Shown: one piece after another, positions 40,075 to 50,600 of the stretch | Layout: the number at the start of each line of letters is the position of its first letter | Numbering within the stretch: the stretch's first letter is position 1 | The notes under the pieces: model-generated | Seen by the model: only the letters and a program-made list of their open reading frames with translations | What the model was told of the DNA's origin: nothing | Databases searched by the model: none | Translations under genes and position numbers: made by a program | DNA from: Dromaius novaehollandiae | Taxonomy: Eukaryota > Chordata > Aves > Casuariiformes > Dromaiidae | DNA length: 64,000 nucleotides | Direction of reading: 5' to 3' | Assembly: GCF_036370855.1 (NCBI RefSeq) | Contig: NC_088098.1 | Location: 33,111,981 to 33,175,980 of the forward strand

Positions 40075-40564
40075 TTTGCCTTTCAGACACCGCACGACTT
40101 CCCCCCTCCTGGTGCCTCCTTCTCCCTCTTGGGAAAAGTAATTGGAGAGTGAGAGATTCACCTTCAGGAGCAGCGGCCCCGCGCGCAGCCTGCGCGCACC
40201 GCGCCGGCGGAAGGGCCGCCCGGGGAGCGGGGCCGGCGGCGGGCGGGCGCGTCCCGGCGAGGCGGCGGGGGTCGCTGCCTCCGCGCTGTCCGTCCGGCCG
40301 CTCGCTCCTCCCGTGCCAAACCCGTTGGCGAGGCACCAGGTCCCCGGCAGCCTCTGCTGCTGCTGGGCCCGTGGCGCCGGCAGCAGCTCCCCCCGCGGCC
40401 GGGCCGCCGTCTCCGGGCCCCCCAGCGGCGGGGCGGGGGCTGGCGGCGAAGTTTCGGCGACGGCACACGTGGCTTGAGGAGGGGGGGAACCCCCGGCCGC
40501 CCCCCGGGGCCCGGCCGTGCCCGCGGGCTGCCCGGGCGGGGAGGCCCCGTCCCCCGCGGGGGAG

Positions 40565-40594
40565 CCGCGCCGCGCCGCGCCGCGCCGCGCCGCG
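40565..40594. repeat. CCGCG pentanucleotide microsatellite, 6 copies
   Basis: Six perfect tandem copies of the 5-bp unit CCGCG are followed by a broken copy. The array is entirely CpG-rich and lies in the promoter island about 570 bp upstream of the assumed minus-strand start. Confidence 0.95.
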
Positions 40595-40960
40595 CCGGCA
40601 GCGAGGGGGCGGCGGGCTGGGGGCGGCGCGGTGGGGCGGCCTCGCTCGCGGCCCCCCGAGAGGGGCGGCCGGGGCCGCGGCGGGAGCGAGAGGGACGCGG
40701 TGGCGCCGAAAGCCAAGAGCCGGCCTGTGTCTCCCTCCAGAGGGCGAAGGGAGTCGTTCACGGCGGCTCCGGCGGCGCCGAGCCCGGCCCGGGGGCGGCC
40801 AGGCCGCCGCCTCCGGCTCCCCGCGACGGCGGCGGGGCTCGGCCGTGGGGCCCGGGCCCGGCGGGTCTGGGCCCGGCGGGGGGTCGCAGCCCGCTGCCGC
40901 CGATTATCAAGGAGAACTGCTGGCGTGCGAGGATAAATAAAAGCATAGCTTGCTATGTTG

Positions 40961-43789
40961 TTTTTTTTTTCCCTGTGTGTTTTGGGCTGTTCCAAAAGGG
41001 ATGCGGAGAAGTGGAGCAGAGGAGAGTCATAGGAGGCTGGAAGGTCCCCTCATTCATTGCAGTAGTATCAAACAGATACAGGGAGGGTCAACTTCTCACT
41101 TTTCTCCTCAAACTCCTGTCTCCGCCTAGGTTAAAATGGGAATAAATGTATGCAGGATTAAGAAGTACTCATATAGTCTATCATCTGTTATCTTCTAAAA
41201 AAAAAAAAAAATCTGGACCAGCCACTGTAATAGTCAGTTTTGTGAAAAGCAGCTTCTGTTGAGTCCTTAGCAATCATCACATCATATATGAACTTGATGG
41301 TCAACTCTGAGAAATAGAAAAGGGAAGCCAAACAACAGACTTCCCCAAATGTGAGTGCTCCTACTTGATTTTTATCTACTTTAAAAAAGAACTATAGAAT
41401 GTTTGGGGCTTTTTTTTTCAAAACAAATACAAACCTAAAGGTACAGTCAAAAAAGAAAGTGCAAAATGAAGAAGAAGAAAGCTTAATGTTGGCTACCGCA
41501 CCATCCGCGACACGGCTGTGGGACAGAATGCAGAGAGGCTGGTATGGAAAGGGCATGCTGAAAGTAACCCGGTACCTGGTCAGCACAGTGTTACAGCCAG
41601 CACTGTGGTAATACATACCTACGTGCAGACTGTAGCCAATTGAAAGACTGTTGGTTATAAAGACAAATGTGGTCTTAACCTCATCCATTGGAAGAAAGCT
41701 GGTACATAGAGGTAGACCCAAACTAACGTGGATACACATGGGTCGGATCCTCCTGCCCTGGCAACACAAAGTGGCCAAGGACCCTGAACACATAAGGGAA
41801 TGGGTAGTCTTTACTGTTGCCTGGGTCACCGTAGGACTACAGATACTGTTTCTGGGTTAGAAGGAGCCAAAGTTCGTCTAAAATGAAATTACAGCTGCTA
41901 TGGCAGTGTAGACATAATTAACACCTTACAACTCTAAGAGCACATATGCCTATATTAACTCATTAGACTGATGGCATATTGTGAGACCAGAGGATGCTTA
42001 ATAGTTTTATATTGCTGTCTAGCTGTACAGGAATTGGGCAAACATATTGGAAGACACAGAACTGTTATAACCTAGTTAAAATAATACAAACAAGCCAGCT
42101 ACAAACAAGAGAAGAAAAAATGGTAGAAAAGCAATAGATAAGTAGGGTCAACACTTCCTGGAAGAATGAGAATGATCCATTGCATCTATACAGTGCAGCT
42201 GATTTTACAGGTGGTTAGTAAGCCTGACTCATCTCCAAAGGTGTGTTTGTGCAAGCTACATACAAGCAAGATGACATATTTGCCATTTTCTGGAAATATT
42301 GAATTGGCAGTCTTTGCCCTACTCATCATATACACAAGCTTCTGATTGGAACAGTCAGAATACTGTGGCATTAGAACACGTGAGACAGTAATGAAACACA
42401 ATTATTACATCTGCTCTCTTTTTCTTTCTTCGGTTTGTCTCATTTTTGAGTTAGTGTCACTATTTCCTACTTTTCATCCCTTTGTAGTGCTGAAAGAAAA
42501 ACATAAAACATGAAAATTGGCATTGGCACTCACAACAGGTATAGTATTTGGAACAACTTTAATTTTTTTTCCTACTGACTCCATTCCAAATTGAACAGCA
42601 CAGTGTAAAAATCAGGAAAATAAAAACCTGTTTCAGAAGGAATACTTGCATTTATGTTGATCTACTAAGTGTCTGTCTTTTACACTGATTTTACTCAGGG
42701 GCATGCACATTCTCTGCTAAACAGAGAAAAGGAAAATTTATATTTTGGTAGACTCATGTAGGTTTTGTCTCTAAGAACTGATGAGCTCAAAATTGTCTAC
42801 CAACAATTTTGCTCCTTTTTCTTTGCTAAGAGATGCCCTTTCTGTCACTCATGATACTGCTTACTGCAGCTTCCAGTTACAACACTGTTCTTCAGTTTAG
42901 GTGTTAGGAACTTGGTTTCTCATTTTGTTCATAAAGATTAGGATTTTATTTGGGTCTTCCATCCTTCTTAATGCTGAGCTTCAGACACTAAAATAAGCAG
43001 GGACGCAGACCATAGCACCTGCTCTCACCAGGCATACAGAGAGTCCTGTAGTAGCTTAGATCATGATGTGCAAAGTCCTACAATATACCTCTATCCCCAC
43101 CCCTTAAAGCTGGGGAAGAGGAAGCACAGGCTTCAAAAGCCAGCTGCCGTAATTTATTTGTGCTTACCAGCCTGATACTCTGTGTCGCTATAGCTGGGAC
43201 AGTACATCAGTCCATAAAAGTCAGCTTTACTATATATATATGTGCATATACAGGTATACACTCATATTTTTATGTCACTCAAGCAAGAGTCTGGTACACC
43301 GAATTTAAAGTTCTTTAAAAGCTATGATACAATCCAAATATTCACATGTGAAAATAAAGCTAACCAGCAGAAAGTGTCCTGAAAAGCTGATGGAAGGTGA
43401 AATGGCAATGGAGCAAAGTTTTTCTGGGGTTATTAAACAAGTCTCCCACAGGCATTTATTAAAATCATGCTGGTTATTGGATTTGGAAGGAAATAAGGTG
43501 TTTAATTAGAACACTGAGGTCATCACTGATTTTTCAAAGCTTCCATGTAACATGGAAAAAGCTGATTGCAGAAAAATAACAGAAATAGCCAGTCTTCCTC
43601 TTCTCCAGCACATAAGTGACACAGAGAAACACTGTGATGATTTTTTACCATTTACAACCATTCTCCTGAAGTATAAAATGACATGGATCACTTGTGCTAA
43701 CATAAATGCTTCTGTTAGAGTAATGTCACTTTCCAGGATCAAAAAACCAGATACATGAACATATTCAATGCCTATTTGTCAACAAAACT
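40961..43789. other. Intergenic sequence between the two CpG islands (left part)
   Basis: This is AT-rich sequence with no gene or repeat recognised with confidence. A pair of + strand open segments in one frame (41399-41611 and 41651-41860), separated by two stops, has an antisense open frame opposite it. This block has higher GC than its flanks and might be an unrecognised old element. Confidence 0.5.
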
Positions 43790-45100
43790 TTGTTGCCTTC
43801 ATTTAAGAGGTGAGAAAGCTGAAAATCAGGACCCAAAACTGGACACTGTACGAGAGATACCTTACCACAAGTGTCTAATAGAGGGAAATAATCACTTCTC
43901 CTGACCTACTGCGTACACTCTAGCTAATACATCTCAGTACGCCATTAGCCTTCACCACTGCTGGGGCACACTGCTGACTTATGTTCAACTTGTCCACCAG
44001 CTTGCACAGGTATTTCTATGCAAAGATACTTTCTATATTCAGCACCAGGCTTGCACTGTTGCTATTCTGTCCCAGGTGCTGGACTTGCACTTGTCTGTGT
44101 TGAACTTCATGTGGTTTCTGTCAGCCCGCTTCTCTGACCTGTTTCGATGCCTCTGAGAGGCAGGCTCCCCAGTGTACTGACCGCCCCCCCCCCCCCCCCC
44201 CAGTTTGGTGTCATGTGCTGGAAGGATGTGTCACTCTGTCATCCAGGTCGTTAGTGAAGACATTAAGCAGTAGTGACTCCAGTACTGAGCCCTGAGGAAT
44301 ACCACTAGTGACTAACCACCGCCCTTTCAGCCTGGCAGTTCAACCCGTTTTCACCCACCTTATAATCCACCCAACCAGTCCACATCTGTCCAGTTTAGCT
44401 ACAAGAACATTATGGGAGACCATGCTGAAAGTCTCACCAAAGCGAAGATAAACAGCATCCATTCTTCTCCCCTTCCCACAGTCAGTCATCTCATTGCAGA
44501 AGGCAATCAGATTGGTCAGGCACAATTTGCCCTTAGTAAATCCAGACGGGCTGTTCCAGATCACCTTCCTATCCTTCATTTGGTTTCCAAGAGAATTTTC
44601 TCCATAACCTTCCCAGGGACTTACTTTTGGCTCCCCAGATCCTCCTTCTTGCCTTCTGGAAGATGGGCACAACGTTTACTGTTTTCCAGTCATTAGGAAC
44701 TCCCCCTGTCACCACGAACTTTTAAGAATGTTAGAAAGTAGACTCACAGTTTCAGAAGTCAACACCCTCAGCAAACTTGGATGCATCTGGTGCCATGGAC
44801 GACTGCACATTCATTTTACTTAATCCCTATTGATGTTCCTCTGTCATGGGTGGTACTTCACTCTCCCAAACTCTACCACAAAGCAAAGGGGCCTCAGAGA
44901 CCCGGAGACCCCTTCCCTCGCAGGGAAGGCCTTGTCATTAAAGACTGAAGCAAAGGAGGCATTGAGTATCTCAGCCTTTTTCATGTCTGCTGGCACTAGG
45001 CCCCCAGTTTTTGAAGCTATGTGCAACACAGGTCAGCGTTACACACGGATGAAGAAAGATCCACACCAAATCATGGGACAAATGCTGTTTGTCTAACCTA
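43790..45100 (-). mobile_element. CR1 LINE fragment missing both ends
   Basis: On the minus strand CR1 ORF2 is readable. MKKAEILNASFASVFNDKAF lies near 44930-44990, GFTKGKLCLTNLIAFCNEMT near 44490-44550, and AVYLRFGETFSMVSHNVLVA near 44400-44460. Next come VTSGIPQGSVL near 44290 and LLLNVFTNDLDD near 44240. Finally CAGTGTCCAGTTTTGGGTCC near 43840 corresponds to the EYCVQFW region. The usual CR1 3' UTR and tail are absent below about 43790, which is unusual because CR1 copies normally keep their 3' end. Stops and substitutions are many. ORFs on either strand inside it are fragments or shadows. Confidence 0.9.
44184..44201 (+). repeat. C18 homopolymer inside the CR1 fragment
   Basis: This is an uninterrupted run of 18 C within CR1-derived sequence, where the element should carry coding sequence near the ADD box. 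It is an expansion after insertion or an assembly artefact. Confidence 0.95.
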
Positions 45101-46416
45101 CCCCATAGAACACCTTGTGAACAGACTTCTTGAGATATTTCACTAAAAGGAGCAGAATCCCTCAGCTGTAAGAACTATAGCTCTCTATTTTGAAATAAGA
45201 TGATGCTTCTTTCTAATACTTGATAAAGCGCCTTAGTCCCTAGAGGGGGAAGATGTAAAAACCTGCACTCCTCTTTTTTTTCTTTTTTTGCTACCTTTTG
45301 ACAAGTCACTACTGAGCTTATTAGGTCTTTTATATATCATCATAAGGTACCTTACTTTTTCCATGTGTCAAAGACACTATGCTGCTAGATGCAGCTTCTG
45401 AATATTGATCGGGGTGGGGCATGTACCAGAAAGTTAGGCACCACAGCTCAGAATTCTGCAACATCTAAGTTTCTTTTCGAATCTAGGCTGTAACCAATGT
45501 GAAAAACAGTGGTCTGACCATCAGAAGAACTCAGATCAAAAGTAGAGCAATACTGGGCCTTGCTACACATCTTTTGGACATGGTCTTAAATTCTCTTTTG
45601 AACAAATAATTTTCTTGGCTACATTGTACATTTCATAAGCAACAGGTATGTGCTTTATTACACTAAGAAGAATAGTCCATGCACCAAACATTTCTGGGTG
45701 GCTACAGGATTCTATTGCACAACAAAGGTTACAGTAAGGTTAAGTATAGTGCTGGTACTACTCATAAGCTTGGGAAAAGCTCAAAACTATATCTGGGGAA
45801 AAAAGGTCAGCCATTTTTCCTTTTTATTTTTAAACTACTCCTCCACCTATATTGTGGGACTTTGGGCAGGAAACAGAAACAATTGCTAAATCAGTATCTG
45901 AAGGGAGAAATTGGGGAAAAAAACCTGAAAGATAATCTGAAAAGTCTGTACATTAAATGCAGACAGAAATACTAATTTACCTTCTGAGGTTTATTTAATC
46001 CTTCGGTCCTCCATCAAAGTATTTATCTGAAGTTTTGACCAAATAATGATTGCAAGATGAAAATCTCACTGTAGACCAAACTGTCACAGCAAGAGGCTCA
46101 TGGACCATTTTAACATTGCAAAGGCATGTTTCACAAAGGGACTCACTGAGCTTTTTGTATTTAAAAAACTGCTAGCAGGGGAAAAAATGTTCATACAGAT
46201 CCGGCCTAAAGTTGAGTTAGTAAATGACAGAACTCATTCTTTGCCCTTAGGTATTTCTTGATCTGATACAATATGGCAATTCCTATTTTCCTGTGTATCA
46301 AACAGTATCAGGTCTTGCAACTGTGATTACCAAGAACTTCAAAATCAACCAATATTTTATCCTTGGTTAAACTTGCACTAGCTTTGTTTCAACATTACAC
46401 TAAAAGTTACATTATA

Positions 46417-46443
46417 TATATAGGCATATATTATGCCTATATA
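46417..46443. repeat. Perfect 12-bp inverted repeat with 3-nt loop
   Basis: TATATAGGCATA and TATGCCTATATA flank TAT and form a perfect hairpin at DNA level. It is AT-rich with a GGC/GCC core. No function is inferred. Confidence 0.9.
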
Positions 46444-47596
46444 CATACAGGCAAACAAAACTTAAACTTCTTAATTTACAATTTTGCGGGAGATAGATGA
46501 GATTGATGCAGATGGGATTTTTCCAAAACAGGAACTACACTATTTAAAATAAATATAACTATTTGAAAAATGATGTCTTGAATTATTTTTATTAATTATA
46601 TATTTTCATATAATTAAATTGTACTAAAGAAAAGGAGACCTTGAGAAAACAGGATGTTAGGCTGACCAACAGTAGTAGAGGAAAGTAAAGGTCAGGCTAT
46701 TTTCATAAAAGGGATCATATTTAGTTGTTTCTGAAACCCCTTTACTAAGGGAAGCCTCTGTTGGCAGACTGAGAACTCATCTACAAGAAGGATTAGATTT
46801 CACTGTAGAGATTCATGGTGCCATTTATTATCTCATGATATACCATTTTCTAATCTGTGTAGTGTCATTTTAAAAACAGGCATCACAAATTCTGGTAAAA
46901 AAGGTGTCAACACTTATTAGCCTAGTAACTCAGTTCCCTCACAGTGGGAAATAAATTAGGGGGTTGTCTGATGTGTTGTTTGCTGCAAAAAGCATCAGTG
47001 TGAACTTACCTGCATTATTTTTTTTTTTTTTAGAGAAATAATACTACCTCTGTTTTATAATTACAACACAGTCTTTCAAATAACACCATCCAAAGTTCAG
47101 TAAGTAATTCCAGTGCAGAATACTGTGCATTAAATAGCAATAAGTTGTTCTGTCTCTCAGGATTTCTTCCTGTTTTTAAGTCTTTTTTATTCTGAATTTT
47201 AACCACCTATATTTTAATAAGGGAAGGAAAAATAAAAGAGATTTACAGTCTAGTATGCACTAGGCTTGTGTATGTGGATTAAAAAGCATTAAAAGATGCC
47301 TTAAAGGTTGTTATAGACTTTACATTTTATGGTGTTTTAATAGTAAGGCAAAAAGGTGTGTTTTGATATCATCTTTCTGCATATTGATTATAGGCAAAAG
47401 TAGAGCTTTTGAAGAGTTGAGAGCAGAGGCAGTGCTACTATTTAGCATATATGCTGTATTTATTCTAAAACAGCCTGAAACTGGGGGGGGAGGGGGGGAA
47501 ACGACACCAAAACAAGAACAGAAGATGATCAAGTTTAAATGTTCCAAACTGCAGATTTCAAGGCTTTTTCGAAAGCAAGACCAATAACAAGGAAAC

Positions 47597-47598
<2 letters not shown>

Positions 47599-47632
<34 letters not shown>
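47599..47632 (+). repeat. T34 homopolymer (A34 on the minus strand)
   Basis: This is the longest homopolymer in the window. A minus-strand retro-insert would end here, but the sequence beyond 47632 shows no recognisable element and no convincing target duplication was found. Confidence 0.95.
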
Positions 47633-47633
<1 letters not shown>

Positions 47634-50600
47634 AGGAAAGAGAACTGAAGAACATTTCAGCTTGGCTGAAGACAGGCAGCTATTTCTTCAGACTGAAAAC
47701 AACACTTCTGATCAATGCAGAATCAAAAAAGTCAACCCCACATATGTAAAAAGTTACATTTTTCTATTTAGATTACCCATACCTTTCAATGAAATTATAC
47801 ATGTGCACCTAATAGATTGCATAGTTAGTAGTCTGAACATAAGGCATTTCTCGGTGTGTGAATATGAAAGAAAACCATATGCACCTTAGATCTCAGGCTC
47901 TGCAGGGCCAGGAAGCCATCCTCCGAATGAACTCTGCACTCCTTCTGCAGCCTTTCCTCCCTCATCAAATACATGGCAGGCAATGCTAAAGGATGTGTAC
48001 TTCTGAGTTTTCCTGCCTTTGTGGCTGTCATTATCTTTTGAAGGGAGTAAGTTTGGACTCAGTGCTCCTTCAGATTAACCTTGGCTTATACACAGCTCAG
48101 ACTTCATGACGGCCCAGCACTATGATGCCTTGAGACTCCCCAGAAGAGTTCCTGAAAGCCCCTCCGGTGCTACAACTAAGTCCACCCTTACATAACTGAG
48201 GTGAAATTAAATCAATAACTGATTGTCCATGCTAAATAGTCATACATGGATGGACAGAAATGTCACCACCTGCCTTGCTGTAGACAGTGTGTCCCCCCTG
48301 CCTGGTGGCTGACACTCTGGAGAAACATCTGCCCTGAGGGACTGCCTCAACTCAGGCAAACCAGAAGAGCTTCACCACCTGGGAGATAGCCTCACATGGC
48401 AGAAGGTCCGTTCAAATTACAATTTCTTTCTCACACATAGGATATAGTAAACTTAATGCTAAATCTCTCAGCTTGTTCTTGGATGAGGGTAACACCTGCT
48501 TTCTGAAACTCAGCCCAAATCTAACATAAGGATGATGAGCAATAATTGCGGCAGCCCTGGGTTCTTGGGGATGTGTGTATCTTGAGTGATCATGAGAATT
48601 ATTTAGATATTTTTCATTCTAACAATGCTTAACCACTTAATGCTTCTTCTAAAAAAGTATTTTAGGACTGATCATTTCTGTATGTGCTTTCAGGCCAGAA
48701 GTTCAATTTTCACCGTGAGAAGAATGAGCATTTTAGCCTCCAGCCTGGAGGGCACACATACATGGCAGATGCAGTGTCAGGCAGGTAGACTGGAGCTTGG
48801 CAATTGGAAACAGGCTGAGTGCTCAAAGCTCTGCATGGAAAAAATTGCTTTTCTGAGCAGTTTAGGACTAAGGCATAGCCTAGGGGGCTGCGAATTTTCC
48901 TGTCAAGCTAAAGCAATAAACCCATTATGTAAATCTTTTTTGTTTTCCTCCCACTTTAAGTTTCATGGTATATCTGCTGTTGTTCCTTGCTTGACGCTAG
49001 AATTACCTCATCATCCACAAGTGGCCTGGTTTTTATTTGCATTAAGCACCCACAAATGTCAGAGAAGCCTTCAGAGTTGTGGGTGTGGGGTACCTTTGAA
49101 AAATTCAGACGAAATACTGATATTAAGAGATTTTGCCACTAGATATCAGTAGGCAGAAAACAGACTTTATGGTTAACAGTGCATTATGAAGTCTTGCAAA
49201 AGGACTTTAGTTCTTTTATGTTTTCTCTTCCTCCTCTTTTCTTTCTTTCCTGTAACGTATATGCATGTCTATACAGAAAGAAAAGCACCCAGGGAAGGCC
49301 CGTTTATTTTGTTGCCGTCAATGTAGCCTTATACAGATAGAAAGCAGAAGATCTAACCCCCTGTTAAGCTTAAGGCAACATATAAAAAACTGGGCGTTAT
49401 CTAAAATTTGAAGCTGCCAAACAAACTGAATAATAACAAGTTCTGTGAGCTCCAGAACTAATGAAGTCTAGTTGCCTATGAACTTTACCTCATGGTTGAC
49501 TGAAGCTTTTCCTGTGCTTAGGCACTGCAAATTTTCTCTCTTTTGTGTAAAGATGATCCCAAGAGACAGCTTTTCAGACTGAGGCACTTGTGGCTTTTCT
49601 CTCTTCTATGCAGGCATCTATTTTTATTGTAACTGAATACCTTTAAGGCTACTACTCATCTCTGAAATTTGGTTGAAATCAGCTGGGGGTGAAAAGTTAT
49701 AAGGGCAACAGGAAACACAGACATTGTGGTCGCACAAGACTTGCTTCCATAGGAAACTCAGCAAAGAAAATGCAAGGACAGTTTAGTCTACTAAAGACTC
49801 AGATTAATGAGACCATTTATTTTATAGTATAGGTCTGCTAGAATTACTTAAACACCTGAACTTGTACTGGCAATTTAAGTGTTCCATTAAGTATTCTGAT
49901 GATTCCTCATTTTTCTACCAGATTATGAATTTATGGAATATGCTGAAATGTGCCTGATGAAACCCTAGTTGCTATGATCGTGTATTAGTGGGTTATCTCA
50001 CTCCTCTTTTTTTCTCCTTTCTTTACAAAACAAAGAGCTGCTGGATAGCATGTGCATCCTTTACACCAAGTTTGCACATTTATCTGGTACAGCAAAAGAG
50101 GCAGCACTGATAACAGTAAGAGAAGAGCAGATTTGCCTACTTTGTGTATGATGTAACTCCAGCTGATGTTGCTCAGAATTTCTACAATTACTTCAACAAG
50201 AATTAGGTTAAACCCTCAGCATTTTTCTCTTCTCATAAGCTTGTGCTTACTCCAGCTCTTTTGACTGTATGTATTTTTACTACGTTAATTAGCTTTGCTT
50301 TATTATCCCATCACATTTTAAGCTTTGATTTGTCTAGCTCTTAAAATGTAAGCGTAATGAGTTTTTTATTAGCTATTATTTAAATACTCACCTTAAATTA
50401 ATCCCTTTGTATTGTGAAGCTGTTTGTGTTGCATTACAATGATTGCTTATCCTACCTAACTTGAGAGTATATACCATCAAAAAAATTTAGCAACAGATTT
50501 TTAAAATCCTTCTTTCTTACTCCTCCCCTTTATTGTCAATACTGTGGATATTGTTAGTTAAGGACAGCTTTCATCCTAGTGCCCCTTAACATCTGCCTTT

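Larger units (their letters stand above)
39110..40960. promoter_or_regulatory. CpG island, probable TAFA2 (FAM19A2) promoter
   Basis: This is 1.85 kb of dense GC- and CpG-rich sequence between AT-rich flanks, so it is almost certainly a promoter island. Minus-strand direction is supported by a canonical CCAAT box read on the minus strand at 40066-40074 and a strong minus-strand splice donor downstream at 39599. Gene identity is inferred from synteny: in vertebrates TAFA2 lies beside USP15, is transcribed away from it and has a CpG-rich non-coding first exon. No TAFA2 coding sequence is seen, so the name rests on gene order alone. ORFs of up to 332 codons on both strands are composition artefacts. 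Confidence 0.7.

Noticed and set aside
39997..40995. Open frame of 332 codons on the minus strand and of 289 codons on the plus strand in the CpG island
   Set aside because: GC-rich DNA lacks stop codons. The products are Pro/Ala/Arg/Gly low-complexity and overlap on both strands.
43230..43262. TATATATATATG-type short runs
   Set aside because: Too short and imperfect to call a microsatellite of interest.
44340..45029. Minus-strand ORFs with RT similarity
   Set aside because: They are pieces of the CR1 fragment at 43.8-45.1 kb.
48625..49152. 175-codon + strand open frame
   Set aside because: Expected about once by chance in a window of this size and composition. No domain, no splice sites of note and no promoter.
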